A stretch of DNA of 64,000 nt from Streptomyces sp. NBC_00249. Lineage in GTDB: Bacteria; Actinomycetota; Actinomycetes; Streptomycetales; Streptomycetaceae. A program made the position numbers and the translations under genes. The notes below the pieces were generated by a model. The model saw only the letters and a list, made by a program, of their open reading frames with translations, was not told the origin of the DNA and ran no database searches. Below, piece by piece: positions 45,901 to 56,600 of the stretch. The DNA lies in assembly GCF_026342355.1 (NCBI RefSeq), contig NZ_JAPEMV010000012.1, positions 152,641-216,640 on the forward strand. The letters run 5' to 3'. How positions within the stretch are numbered: the first letter of the stretch is position 1; each line of letters begins with the position of its first letter.

Positions 45901-48900
45901 CGAGCTGGCCGTCCTCGCGGGCGGACAGCTGGGCTGCCCGCAGATCGAGGAGCTGACCCTGTCGGCGCCGCTGGTGCTGCCCGCGCAGGGCGGCGTCCAG
46001 CTCCAGCTGGTCGTCGGGGACGCCGACGGCTCGGGCCGGCGCAGCGTCGACGTGTACTCGCGCCACGACGGGGACGCGGCCGACGCGCCCGCCGAGGCCC
46101 GCCCGTGGACCCTCAACGCCAAGGGCGTCCTGGCCCCCGCCTCCGACACCGCCACCGGTGAGGCCCTGATGGTCTGGCCCCCGGCCGGGGCCACCGAGGT
46201 CTCCCTCGACGGGGTCTACGAGCGGCTCGCCGCCCAGGACTACGCGTACGGCCCGGCCTTCCAGGGCCTGCGCCGCGCCTGGAAGGGCAACGGCGAGATC
46301 TTCGCCGAACTGACCCTGCCCGACGCCCAGCGCGCCGACGCCGGCCGGTTCCAGCTGCACCCGGCGCTGCTGGACTCGGCGCTGCACCCGCTGCTGCCGG
46401 GCGTCGTCGACGACGACCGGGTGGCGCTGCTGCCGTTCTCCTGGTCCGGGGTGAGCGTGCACGCCACGGGCGCCGCCACGCTGCGCGTCCGGATCACGCT
46501 GACCGGCCCCGAGGTGGCCTCGCTGACGGTGGCGGACGGTACGGGAGCCCCGGTGGCGACCGTGGAGTCGCTGCTGCTGCGCCCGCTGTCGAAGGAGGCG
46601 CTGCGCGAGGCGAACTCCGCCGCCCGGGACGGCCTGTTCAAGGTGTCCTGGAACGCGTCGACCGCTTCGGGCTCCGCGGTGGACACCTCCGGGTGGGCCG
46701 TCGTCGGGGATCTCACCGTCGAGGGCGCCCGTGGCTACGCCTCGCTCGAGGCGGTGGCCTCGGCGCCGTCCGTGCCCGCCACCGTCCTGCTGGCCCTCGC
46801 CCCGACGGGTGCGGCGGACTCCGCCGAGGTGCCCGCCCTGACGCACGGCGCGGTCCGGGAGCTGCTGGGCACGGCCCAGTCCTGGCTGGCGGACGACCGG
46901 TTCGCCGACTCCACCCTCGTGGTGGTGACCCGGGGCGCCCTCGCCACCACCGTCGGCGCTCCCGTCACCGACCTGGCGCACGCCGCCGCCTGGGGTCTGC
47001 TGCGCGTCGCGCAGAGCGAGAACCCGGGCCGGATCGTCCTGGTCGACCTGGACGCCGACGGCGACGGCGCCCCGCCGGTCGCCGCCGTGGCCTCCGGCGA
47101 GCCGCAGGTCGCGGTGCGCGGCACCGAGCTGCTGGTGCCGCGCCTGGCCCGCACCGCGCAGGACCCCGAGGCCCGGACGGCCCGCTGGGACCAGGGCACC
47201 ACCCTGATCACCGGCGCGACCGGCGCACTGGGCGGCGTACTCGCCCGGCACCTGGTCACCGAGCACGGCGCCAGGCACCTGCTGCTGCTCAGCCGCCGCG
47301 GCATCGAGGCGGCGGGCGCGGCCGAGCTGGAGGCGGAGCTGACCGGGCTCGGCGCCCAGGTCACCGTCGCCGCCTGTGACGTCGCCGACCGGGAGGCCCT
47401 CGCCGCGGTGCTGGCCGCGATCCCGGCGGAGCGCCCGCTCGGCGCGGTCGTGCACACGGCCGGCGTGCTGGACGACGGCCTGCTGTCCTCGCTGACCCCG
47501 GAGCGGCTGGAGAAGGTACTCCAGCCGAAGGTGGACGCGGCCTGGAACCTGCACGAGCTCACCAAGGACCTGGACCTGTCGGCCTTCGTCCTCTACTCGT
47601 CCATCGCGGGCCTCATCGGCAACGCCGGCCAGGCCAACTACGCGGCGGGCAACACCTTCCTCGACGCCCTCGCCCAGTACCGCCAGGCCAGTGGCCTGCC
47701 GGCCACCTCGCTGGCCTGGGGCCTGTGGGCGCAGGCCTCCACCATCAGCGGGCAGCTCGACGAGGCCGACCTCAAGCGCATCGAGCGCACCGGCCTGCTG
47801 CCGCTGTCCTCCGCCGACGCGATGGACCTGTTCGACGCGGCTCCCGGTACGGGCGAGGCGGTGCTCGCCGCGACCCGGCTGAACACGGCCGCGCTGCGCA
47901 AGCAGGCCGACGGCCCGCACCTGCTCTTCCGCGGGCTGGTCACGGCCGCCCCGCGCCGGGCGGCGGCCTCCGGCCAGGCGGGCGGCGGCTCCTCGCTGGC
48001 CGACCGGCTGGGCGGGCTGTCCCCGGCCGAGCGGGACCAGGCCCTGACGGACCTGGTGCGGGCGCAGGTGGCGGCGGTGCTCGGGCACTCCGACCACAGC
48101 AGCATCGACGCCGAACGCGCCTTCCAGGAGCTGGGCTTCGACTCGCTGACCGCGGTGGAGCTGCGCAACCAGCTCAACTCCACGACGGGCATGCGGCTGC
48201 CGAGCACGCTGGTCTTCGACTACCCGAACCCGGCCGCGCTGGCCGCACACCTGTCGTCCGAGCTGTTCGGCGCCGAGCAGGGCGCGGCGCCCGTGGTGGT
48301 GGCCGCCGACTCGGCGTCGCTGGAGCCGATCGCCATCGTCGGCATGGCCTGCCGCTACCCGGGCGGGGTCTCCTCGCCGGCGGACCTGTGGCGGCTGGTC
48401 TCCGAGGGCACGGACGCGATCACCCCGTTCCCGTCGAACCGCGGCTGGGACCTGGAGAACCTGTACCACCCGGACCCGGACCACACGGGCACCACGTACG
48501 CCCAGGGCGGCGGCTTCCTGCACGACGCGGACCTGTTCGACCCGGAGTTCTTCGGGATGTCCCCGCGCGAGGCGCTGGCCACCGACCCGCAGCAGCGGCT
48601 CCTGCTGGAGACCGCCTGGGAGACCGTGGAGAACGCGGGGCTGGTCCCGGCGGCGCTGCGCGGCAGCCGTACCGGTGTGTTCGCCGGTGTGATGTACCAC
48701 GACTACGGCTCCGCCCTCACGACCATCCCCGAGGACCTGGAGGGTTACCTGGCCAGCGGCAACGCGGGCAGTGTGGCCTCGGGCCGGGTCTCGTACACCC
48801 TCGGTCTGGAGGGCCCGGCGGTCACCGTCGACACGGCCTGCTCCTCCTCGCTCGTCGCCCTGCACATGGCGGCGAACGCCCTGCGCTCCGGTGAGTGCGA

Positions 48901-51900
48901 CCTGGCGCTGGCGGGCGGTGTCACGGTGATGTCGAGCCCGACCACCTTCGTGGAGTTCTCCCGGCAGCGCGGTCTGTCGCCCGACGGCCGCTGCAAGCCC
49001 TTCGCCGCCGGTTCCGACGGCACCGGCTGGTCGGAGGGTGTGGGCCTGCTGCTGGTGGAGCGGCTCTCGGACGCCGAGCGCAACGGGCACAACGTGCTCG
49101 CCGTGATCCGGGGTTCGGCCATCAACCAGGACGGTGCCTCCAACGGCCTGACCGCCCCGAACGGCCCTTCGCAGGAGCGGGTCATCCGCCAGGCCCTCGC
49201 CAACGCGGGCCTGAGCCCGGCCGATGTGGACGTGGTCGAGGCGCACGGCACCGGGACGACCCTCGGCGACCCGATCGAGGCGCAGGCGCTGCTGGCGACG
49301 TACGGGCAGAACCGTCCGGCGGACCGGCCGCTGTGGCTGGGCTCGCTGAAGTCGAACATCGGGCACACGCAGGCCGCCGCCGGCGTGGGCAGCGTCATCA
49401 AGATGATCGAGGCCATGCGCCACGAGGTGCTGCCGCAGACCCTGCACGTGGACGCGCCGTCCGGGCACGTCGACTGGGAGGCGGGCGCCGTCTCGCTGCT
49501 GACCGAGGCGCGCGGCTGGGAGGAGTACGGGCGTCCGCGTCGTGCGGGCGTGTCCTCCTTCGGCATCAGCGGGACCAACGCGCACGTGGTCATCGAGGCG
49601 CCCGCGGTCCGGCCCGAGCCGGCGCGGGAGCCGGCTGCGCCGCTGCCGGTGGTGCCGTGGGTGCTGTCCGGGAAGACCCCGCAGGCCGTGACGGCGCAGG
49701 CCGCGCGGCTGCTGGAGTCGGGTGCGGAGGCCGACCCGCGGGACCTGGGTCTGACGCTGGCCACGGGCCGTTCGCTGTTCGAGCACCGTGCGGTGGTGGC
49801 GGGCGGCGACCGGGACGCGCTGCTGGCGGGTCTGCAGGTACTGGCCTCGGGTGCTTCGGCGCCGAACGCGGTCCGTGACAGCCGTACGTCCGGGAAGACG
49901 GCGTTCCTGTTCACCGGCCAGGGCGCGCAGCGCGCCGGGATGGGCGAGGAGCTGTACGCCGCCTTCCCCGCCTACGCCACCGCCTTCGACGCCGTCGCCG
50001 CCGAACTGGACAAGCACCTCGACCGGCCCATCCGCGAGGTCATCGCCTCCGGTGAGGGCCTCGACGACACGGGCAACACCCAGCCCGCGCTGTTCGCCGT
50101 CGAGGTCGCCCTCTACCGGCTCGTCGAGTCCTGGGGCATCAAGCCCGACCAGCTCGCCGGACACTCCATCGGCGAACTCGCCGCCGCCCACGTGGCCGGG
50201 GTCCTCGACCTCGCCGACGCCGCCAAGCTCGTGGCCGCCCGCGCGAAGCTCATGCAGGCCCTCCCGGCCGGCGGCGCCATGATCGCCGTACAGGCCACCG
50301 AGGAGGAGGTCCTCCCGCTGCTGGCCGGGCGTGAGGGCGAGCTGGCCATCGCCGCGATCAACGGCCCCAACTCGGTGGTCGTCTCCGGCGACGAGGACAC
50401 CGCGCTGCACGTGGCGGAGCGGTTCCAGGCGCAGGGCCGCAAGACGAAGCGGCTGACCGTCTCGCACGCCTTCCACTCTCCCCACATGGACGGGATGCTG
50501 AAGGAGTTCACGGCGGTCGCGGCCGGTCTCACCTACCACCAGCCGAAGATCCCGGTCGTCTCCACCCTCACCGGCCGGCCGGCCGCCGGGGACGACCTGG
50601 TCACCGCGGAGTACTGGGCCGACCAGGTCCGCGGCGCGGTCCGGTTCGCCGACGCGGTCGCCGCTCTCGAGGCCCTGGGCGTCACCACCGTGGCGGAGGT
50701 CGGCCCGGACGCCGTCCTGACGGCCCTCGCCCAGGACACCCTGTCCGCCGCGGCCGCCGTGCCGCTGGTGCGCCGGGGCCGGCCCGAGGGCGAGACGCTC
50801 GTCGCGGGCGTCGGCCGGCTGCACAGCCGGGGGGTGCGCGTCGACTGGGCGGCGTACTTCGCCGGTTCGGGCGCCCGTCCGGTGGCCCTGCCGACGTACG
50901 CCTTCCAGCACGAGGCCTTCTGGCTGAAGGGCTCGGGCGCCGCCGCGGACGCCGGGTACGGACTGAACCCGACCGGGCACCCGCTGCTCGGCGCCGCGGT
51001 CACCATCGCGGGCGCCGACCAGGTGCTCTTCACCAGCCGGCTGTCGGTGCGCACCCACCCGTGGCTCGCCGAGCACGCCGTCTTCGACTCGGCCGTACTG
51101 CCCGGCTCCGCCCTGGTGGAGCTGGCCGTACGGGCGGCCGACGAGCTGGGTCTGGCCGGGCTCGCCGAGCTGGACCTCGACAAGCCCGTGGTGCTGCCCG
51201 AGCAGGGCGCCGTCCAGCTCCAGCTGGGCGTGGGCCCGGCGGACGAGGCGGGCCGGCGGCCGTTCACGGTGCACACCCGCGCCGACGAGGCGGAGGCCCG
51301 CTGGACGGTGCACGCCGCCGGTGTCTTCGATACGCAGACAGCGCAGACCGCGCAGACCGCGCCCGCCGTCCTGGGCGGTGAGGCCGCCGAGCTCGCGCTG
51401 CCGGAGGAACTGCTGCCCGACGCCGCCGCGTACGAGCTGCACCCGGCGCTGCTGGAGGCGGCCGTGGCCGCCGCCGGGGGCACCGGGGCCGCGGGGACGA
51501 CGCGGATCCCGGCGCGGTGGCAGGACGTACGGCTGCACGCGAGCGGGGCCACGGCGGTGCGGGTGCGGATCGCCCCGCTTGACGGGGACCCGGAGGGCGC
51601 CGTGACCGTACGGCTGTCCGACGCGCAGGACCAGGCCGTCGCCACGGTCGGCCGGCTCGTCTTCCGGGACGTGCCGGACACCGAGTTCACCGTGTCGCAG
51701 GGCGGCAGCCGGCCGCTGTTCCAGGTGGACTGGGTGGCCACCGCGCTGCCCGAGCCCGCCGAGCGGGTCCGCTGGGGCGTCCTCGGTGACGCCGCCGCCG
51801 GCTTCGACGGCCCGGCCTTCGAGGACGTGGCGGCCGTCGGGAAGGCGGCCGAGGCCGGGGCGGCCGTGGACGCCGTCCTGGTGTGGGCCGTCACGGACGG

Positions 51901-53608
51901 CGCCGCCGACGTGGTGGGCGCCTCCCACTCCGCCGCGCGCGGAGCGCTGGCCCTGCTCCAGGACTGGCTGGCCGACGACCGGCTGGAGGCCACCCGTCTG
52001 GTGGTCGTCACCCGGGGCGCGGTGGACGCCGGTCCGGCCGGTGTTCCCGAGCCCGCCTCGGCGACCGTGTGGGGGCTGCTGCGTTCGGCGCAGGCCGAGG
52101 CCCCGGACCGGATCGTACTCGTCGACCTGGACCACCCGGGCGACGGCCCCGTCCCGGCCGCGGCCCTGTCGGCGGTGCTCGCCTCCGGTGAGCCGCAGGC
52201 GGCGGTGCGCGGCGGTGAGGTGCTGCTGCCGAGGCTGCGCCGGCTCACCGAGGCCGACTCGGGCGAGCGGACCGTGGTCTGGGACCCCGAGGGCACGGTG
52301 CTGGTCACCGGCGGTACCGGCGCGCTGGGCAGCCTGTTCGCCCGGCACCTGGTCGCCGAGCACGGCGTACGCCACCTGGTGCTGGCCGGGCGTCGCGGCG
52401 ACGCGGCCCCCGGGGCCGGGGAGCTGCGCGCCGAACTCACCGCGCTGGGCGCGGAGGTCACCCTCGCGGCCGTGGACGTGTCCGACCGGGAGGCCCTGGC
52501 GGCCGTCCTGGCGGCGATCCCGGCGGAGCACCCCCTGAAGGGTGTGGTGCACACGGCGGGCGTCCTCGACAACGGTCTGGTGGCGGCGCTGAGCCCGGAC
52601 AGCCTGGACGCCGTACTGCGGCCGAAGGCGGACGCGGCCTGGCACCTGCACGAGCTGACGAAGGACCTGGAGCTGACGGCGTTCGTGCTGTTCTCCTCCA
52701 GCGTCGGTGTCATCGGCGGCCCCGGGCAGTCCAACTACGCGGCGGCCAACGCCTTCCTGGACGGGCTCGCCGCCCACCGGGCGGGCCTGGGTCTCGCGGC
52801 GACCTCCCTGGCCTGGGGCCTGTGGGGCCTGAGCTACGGGATCAACGCCGGTCTGGACGAGAACGACCTCAAGCGGTTCGGCCGCGAGGGCTTCAAGCCG
52901 GTCTCGCCGCAGGAGGGCACCGCGCTCTTCGACTCGGCGCTGGCGATGAGCACCTCGGCGGTCGTGGCGCTCCCGGTCGACCTGTCCGCGATGCGGGCGC
53001 ACGGTCTGGTGCCGCCGGTGTTCCGCTCGCTGGTGCGGGCGGTGAACCGGCGCGCGGCGCAGTCCGGCGGGGGTTCCGTCGAACTGCTCGCGACGCGGCT
53101 GGCGGGGCTGTCCCCGCTGGAGCAGCAGCAGGCGGTGCTGGACCTCGTACGGGCCGAGGTGGCCACGGTCCTGGGCCACACCGGGCAGGACGCGGTGCAG
53201 GCCGACCGCGCCTTCCAGGAGATGGGCTTCGACTCGATGACGGCGGTGGAGCTGCGCAACCGGCTCAACGCCGCGACGGGGGTGCGGCTGTCCGCGACCG
53301 TGGTCTTCGACCACCCGAACCCGACGGCGCTGGCCGAGCACGTGCTCGGCGAGGTCGCGCCGGACGGTGCGGCGGCCGAGGAGCCGGCGCTCGCGGAGCT
53401 GGACCGGCTGGAGGCGGCGCTCGCCGCCCTCGCCGAGGACAGTCAGACGCGCTCCACCGTCTCTGTACGCCTGCAGACGATCCTGTCCCGGCTGAACGAG
53501 GCTGCGGGACCGGCCGGAGGACCGGACCTGGCCGAAACGATCGAATCCGCCTCTGCGGACGACCTCTTCGACTTCATCGACAACCAGCTCGGCCGTTCCG
53601 CGAACTGA
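42959..53608 (+). CDS. cpkB: Type I polyketide synthase, modules 3-4 (CpkB-like)
   Basis: 3549-aa bimodular synthase: N-terminal coiled-coil docking segment (residues 1-33), KS-AT-DH-KR-ACP, KS-AT-DH-KR-ACP, C-terminal docking helices. Active residues: KS C206 and C1961, AT S657 and S2403 with HAFH (malonyl), ACP S1729 and S3426. DH3 is intact (H967 in HAVLGTVLLP; DSALH). DH4 is degenerate: H2706 is in HAVFDSAVLP with Asp for Gly, the catalytic Asp is Glu (E2833), the following His/Gln is lost, and the YGPxFQG segment is missing. Module 4 should therefore leave a hydroxyl at C5. KR3 has LDD, KR4 has LDN. GTG 42959 follows GGGGAG, 60 bp after cpkA. Confidence 0.95.
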   Translation: MANEQELREYLKRAIADARDAKKRLREVEDKAQEPIAIVGMACRYPGGVATPEDLWQLVTDGVDAVSGFPVNRGWDLERLYDTDPDAAGTSYTAEGGFLHEADRFDPEFFGMSPREALAVDPQQRLLLETTWEAFERAGIDPASLRGSRTGVFTGLMYNDYGSRSGLPAEGNEGYLFSGSAGSIASGRLAYTFGLEGPTVTVDTACSSSLVAMHMAANALRAGECDLALAGGAAVMSTPTAFIEFSRLRGLSADGRCKSFSEHADGTGWAEGVGLLLVERLSDARRNGHQVLAVIRGTAVNQDGASNGLTAPNGPSQERVIRQALANAGLTTADVDLVEAHGTGTSLGDPIEAQALLATYGQDRPADQPLYLGSLKSNIGHSQAAAGVGGIIKMVQAIRHGFMPKTLHAEEPSTRIDWEAGAVSLLQEARQWPETGAPRRAGVSSFGFGGTNAHVVIEQAPAAEEPEGEAAEAAPAPAAVPFVPWVLSGKTPEAVTAQAARLLAWAEDRADLDLAGVGRALVGLRALFDHRAVVAGGDRDALLAGLRALASGEASPAVAQGAKTAGKTAFLFTGQGAQRAGMGEELYAAFPAYATAFDAVAAELDKHLDRPIREVIASGEGLDDTGNTQPALFAVEVALYRLVESWGIKPDQLAGHSIGELAAAHVAGVLDLADAAKLVAARAKLMQALPAGGAMIAVQATEEEVLPLLDGLTDRLAIAAINGPNSVVVSGDEDAALEVAAKIAGLGRKTKRLTVSHAFHSPHMDGMLKEFTEVAAGLTYHAPKIPVVSTLTGELATGDDLRTAKYWADQVRGAVRFTHAVRTLETLGASTFTEIGPDAVLTALAAGSVEGAGTALATLRAGRPEVQQAVLAAGQLHARTGKADWAAYFGGGAFGGPADSAVDLPTYAFQRERYWLDVAEAAADATGLGLSATDHPILGATLDLADGDQTLFTSRLSLRSHPWLADHAVLGTVLLPGTGFVELAVLAGGQLGCPQIEELTLSAPLVLPAQGGVQLQLVVGDADGSGRRSVDVYSRHDGDAADAPAEARPWTLNAKGVLAPASDTATGEALMVWPPAGATEVSLDGVYERLAAQDYAYGPAFQGLRRAWKGNGEIFAELTLPDAQRADAGRFQLHPALLDSALHPLLPGVVDDDRVALLPFSWSGVSVHATGAATLRVRITLTGPEVASLTVADGTGAPVATVESLLLRPLSKEALREANSAARDGLFKVSWNASTASGSAVDTSGWAVVGDLTVEGARGYASLEAVASAPSVPATVLLALAPTGAADSAEVPALTHGAVRELLGTAQSWLADDRFADSTLVVVTRGALATTVGAPVTDLAHAAAWGLLRVAQSENPGRIVLVDLDADGDGAPPVAAVASGEPQVAVRGTELLVPRLARTAQDPEARTARWDQGTTLITGATGALGGVLARHLVTEHGARHLLLLSRRGIEAAGAAELEAELTGLGAQVTVAACDVADREALAAVLAAIPAERPLGAVVHTAGVLDDGLLSSLTPERLEKVLQPKVDAAWNLHELTKDLDLSAFVLYSSIAGLIGNAGQANYAAGNTFLDALAQYRQASGLPATSLAWGLWAQASTISGQLDEADLKRIERTGLLPLSSADAMDLFDAAPGTGEAVLAATRLNTAALRKQADGPHLLFRGLVTAAPRRAAASGQAGGGSSLADRLGGLSPAERDQALTDLVRAQVAAVLGHSDHSSIDAERAFQELGFDSLTAVELRNQLNSTTGMRLPSTLVFDYPNPAALAAHLSSELFGAEQGAAPVVVAADSASLEPIAIVGMACRYPGGVSSPADLWRLVSEGTDAITPFPSNRGWDLENLYHPDPDHTGTTYAQGGGFLHDADLFDPEFFGMSPREALATDPQQRLLLETAWETVENAGLVPAALRGSRTGVFAGVMYHDYGSALTTIPEDLEGYLASGNAGSVASGRVSYTLGLEGPAVTVDTACSSSLVALHMAANALRSGECDLALAGGVTVMSSPTTFVEFSRQRGLSPDGRCKPFAAGSDGTGWSEGVGLLLVERLSDAERNGHNVLAVIRGSAINQDGASNGLTAPNGPSQERVIRQALANAGLSPADVDVVEAHGTGTTLGDPIEAQALLATYGQNRPADRPLWLGSLKSNIGHTQAAAGVGSVIKMIEAMRHEVLPQTLHVDAPSGHVDWEAGAVSLLTEARGWEEYGRPRRAGVSSFGISGTNAHVVIEAPAVRPEPAREPAAPLPVVPWVLSGKTPQAVTAQAARLLESGAEADPRDLGLTLATGRSLFEHRAVVAGGDRDALLAGLQVLASGASAPNAVRDSRTSGKTAFLFTGQGAQRAGMGEELYAAFPAYATAFDAVAAELDKHLDRPIREVIASGEGLDDTGNTQPALFAVEVALYRLVESWGIKPDQLAGHSIGELAAAHVAGVLDLADAAKLVAARAKLMQALPAGGAMIAVQATEEEVLPLLAGREGELAIAAINGPNSVVVSGDEDTALHVAERFQAQGRKTKRLTVSHAFHSPHMDGMLKEFTAVAAGLTYHQPKIPVVSTLTGRPAAGDDLVTAEYWADQVRGAVRFADAVAALEALGVTTVAEVGPDAVLTALAQDTLSAAAAVPLVRRGRPEGETLVAGVGRLHSRGVRVDWAAYFAGSGARPVALPTYAFQHEAFWLKGSGAAADAGYGLNPTGHPLLGAAVTIAGADQVLFTSRLSVRTHPWLAEHAVFDSAVLPGSALVELAVRAADELGLAGLAELDLDKPVVLPEQGAVQLQLGVGPADEAGRRPFTVHTRADEAEARWTVHAAGVFDTQTAQTAQTAPAVLGGEAAELALPEELLPDAAAYELHPALLEAAVAAAGGTGAAGTTRIPARWQDVRLHASGATAVRVRIAPLDGDPEGAVTVRLSDAQDQAVATVGRLVFRDVPDTEFTVSQGGSRPLFQVDWVATALPEPAERVRWGVLGDAAAGFDGPAFEDVAAVGKAAEAGAAVDAVLVWAVTDGAADVVGASHSAARGALALLQDWLADDRLEATRLVVVTRGAVDAGPAGVPEPASATVWGLLRSAQAEAPDRIVLVDLDHPGDGPVPAAALSAVLASGEPQAAVRGGEVLLPRLRRLTEADSGERTVVWDPEGTVLVTGGTGALGSLFARHLVAEHGVRHLVLAGRRGDAAPGAGELRAELTALGAEVTLAAVDVSDREALAAVLAAIPAEHPLKGVVHTAGVLDNGLVAALSPDSLDAVLRPKADAAWHLHELTKDLELTAFVLFSSSVGVIGGPGQSNYAAANAFLDGLAAHRAGLGLAATSLAWGLWGLSYGINAGLDENDLKRFGREGFKPVSPQEGTALFDSALAMSTSAVVALPVDLSAMRAHGLVPPVFRSLVRAVNRRAAQSGGGSVELLATRLAGLSPLEQQQAVLDLVRAEVATVLGHTGQDAVQADRAFQEMGFDSMTAVELRNRLNAATGVRLSATVVFDHPNPTALAEHVLGEVAPDGAAAEEPALAELDRLEAALAALAEDSQTRSTVSVRLQTILSRLNEAAGPAGGPDLAETIESASADDLFDFIDNQLGRSAN

Positions 53609-53649
53609 CGGTCCCGACGTACGCAGCTCTGAGGAGAAGTTGATCTCTC

Positions 53650-56600
53650 ATGTCCAATGAGACCCAGCACAACGGACCGGCAGCGTCTTCGGATCCGGCC
53701 GCGTCCAAAGAACAGAAGATGGTCGAGTACCTGAAGTGGGTCACCACCGACCTGCAGAAGGCGCGCAAGCGGCTGGCGGAGCTGGAGGCCGGCAACGACG
53801 AGCCGGTCGCCATCGTCGGTATGGCCTGCCGCTTCCCGGGCGGGGTGACCTCGCCCGAGACCCTGTGGAAGCTCGTCACGGACGAGGCCGACGGGATCAC
53901 CGAGTGGCCCGGCGACCGCGGCTGGGACATCGACGCCATCTACGACCCCGAGCGCGGCAAGCCCGGCAAGTCGTACACGAAGAAGGGCGGGTTCCTGGAG
54001 GGCGCGGCCCTCTTCGACCCCGGTTTCTTCGGCATCTCCCCGCGCGAGGCCCTCGCCATGGACCCGCAGCAGCGAGTGCTGCTGGAGACGGCCTGGGAGA
54101 CCTTCGAGCAGGCCGGGATCGACCCGACCACGCTGCGCGGCACGCCGGTCGGTGTGTTCGCGGGTGTCGTGGAGCAGAGCTACCTGGGCCTGGAGGGCCC
54201 GGAGGAGCTCGAGGGTTACCTGATGACCAGCAAGCTCAGCGCGGTGGCCTCCGGCCGCATCTCGTACACCTTCGGTTTCGAGGGCCCGGCCGTGTCCGTG
54301 GACACGGCGTGCTCCTCGTCGCTGGTGGCGCTGCACCTGGCCGTGCAGTCGGTCCGCAAGGGCGAGTCCTCGATGGCGCTGGCCGGCGGGTCGACGGTCT
54401 CCGGCCACCCGAGCGGCTTCGTCGACTTCTCCCGGCAGAACGGCCTGGCCGAGGACGGCCGGATCAAGTCCTTCGCGGCGGCCGCCGACGGCACCGCCTG
54501 GTCGGAGGGCGTGGGCCTGCTCCTCGTCGAGAAGCTGTCGGACGCCCGGCGCAACGGCCACGAGGTGCTCGCGGTGATCCGCGGCAGCGCCGTCAACCAG
54601 GACGGCGCCTCCAACGGCCTGACCGCCCCCAACGGCCCCTCCCAGGAGCGGGTCATCCACCAGGCGCTGGCCAGCGCCAAGCTGTTCGCCTCCGACGTGG
54701 ACGTGGTCGAGGCGCACGGCACCGGCACCCGGCTCGGCGACCCGATCGAGGCGCAGGCGCTGCTGGCGACGTACGGGCAGAACCGTCCGGCCGACCAGCC
54801 GCTGTACCTCGGCTCGCTGAAGTCGAACATCGGGCACAGCGTCGCGGCGGCCGGTGCGGGCGGCGTGATCAAGATGATCATGTCGATGCGGCACGGGGTG
54901 CTGCCCAAGACCCTGAACATCGACGAGCCCACCCCCATGGTCGACTGGGAGTCGGGCGCGGTCTCGCTGCTCACCGAGGCCCGCGAGTGGCCCTCGTACG
55001 GGCACCCGCGCCGGGCGGGCATCTCCGCCTTCGGCGTCAGCGGCACCAACGCGCACGTGATCCTCGAGGAGCCGCCGGCCCTGGAGGCCCCGGAGGGTGC
55101 CGAGGCGCCGGAGGGCGCCGAGGACGGTCCCGCGCACGTGCTGCCCGTACTGCCCTGGGCGCTGTCGGCGAAGACCCCCGACGCCCTCGCCGGGCAGGCG
55201 GCGCGGCTGCTGGAGCGCGTCGAGGCCGAGCCGTCCACCTCCCCGCTGGACGTGGCGTTCTCGCTGGCCACCGGCCGCGCGGCGCTGGAGCAGCGCGCGG
55301 TGGTCGTCGGCGCGGACCGTGACGCGCTGCTGGAGGGCCTGCGTTCGCTGGCCGCCGGCGAGCCCGCCGCCGGGATCGTGCGCGGGACGAAGGCGGGCGG
55401 CCACAACGCCTTCGTCTTCACCGGGCAGGGCGCGCAGCGCACCGGGATGGGCGAGGAGCTGTACGCCGCCTTCCCCGTGTACGCGGAGGCCTTCGACGCG
55501 GTCGCGGCCGAGCTGGACAAGCACCTGGAGCGCCCGATCCGTGAGGTCATCGCCTCCGGCGAGGGCCTGGACGAGACGGCGTACACCCAGCCCGCGCTGT
55601 TCGCGGTCGAGGTGGCGCTGTACCGGCTCGTGGAGTCCTGGGGCATCAAGCCCGACCACCTGGCGGGCCACTCCATCGGCGAGCTGACGGCCGCCCACAT
55701 CGCGGGCGTCCTGGACCTCGCGGACACGGCGAAGCTGGTCGCGGCCCGCGCGAAGCTGATGCAGGCGCTGCCCAAGGGCGGCGCGATGATCTCCCTCCAG
55801 GCCACCGAGGAGGAGGTCCTCCCCCTCATCGCGGGTCTGGAGGACCGGCTCGCGATCGCCGCGGTCAACGGCCCGACCTCGGTGGTCGTGTCCGGGGACG
55901 AGGAGGCGGCCCTGTCCGTCGCCGCGAAGATCACCGACCTGGGCCGCAAGACGAAGCGCCTGACCGTCTCGCACGCCTTCCACTCCCCCCACATGAACCC
56001 GATGCTGGAGGAGTTCCGGCAGGTCGCGGCCACGCTCACCTACAACAAGCCGCAGCTGCCGGTCATCTCCACCCTCACCGGCAAGCTCGCCACCGGCGAC
56101 GACCTGCGCACCCCGGCCTACTGGACCGACCAGGTCCGCGGCGCCGTCCGCTTCACGGACGCGGTGCGCACCATGGAGGGCTTCGGCGCCACCACCTTCA
56201 CCGAGATCGGCCCGGACGCGGTCCTGTCGACGCTGGTCCGCGACACCCTCTCCGATGTGGCGGCCGTCCCGCTGCTGCGCCGGGGCCGGCCGGACGCCGA
56301 GACCCTGGTGAGCGCGCTCAGCCTGCTGCACGCCTCGGGCGTCGCGGTCCGCTGGGACGCCTTCTACGCCGGTACGGGCGCCGCCCGCACCGACCTGCCC
56401 ACGTACGCCTTCCAGCACGAGCGCTACTGGGTCGAGCAGACCGGGATCTTCGCGGACGCCTCCGACCTGGGCCTGGAGTCGGCGGACCACCCGCTGCTCG
56501 GTGCCTCGGTCACCATCGCGGGCGCCGACCAGGTGCTGTTCACCAGCCGGCTGTCGGTGCGCACGCACCCGTGGCTCGCCGACCACGTCGTCCTCGACCA

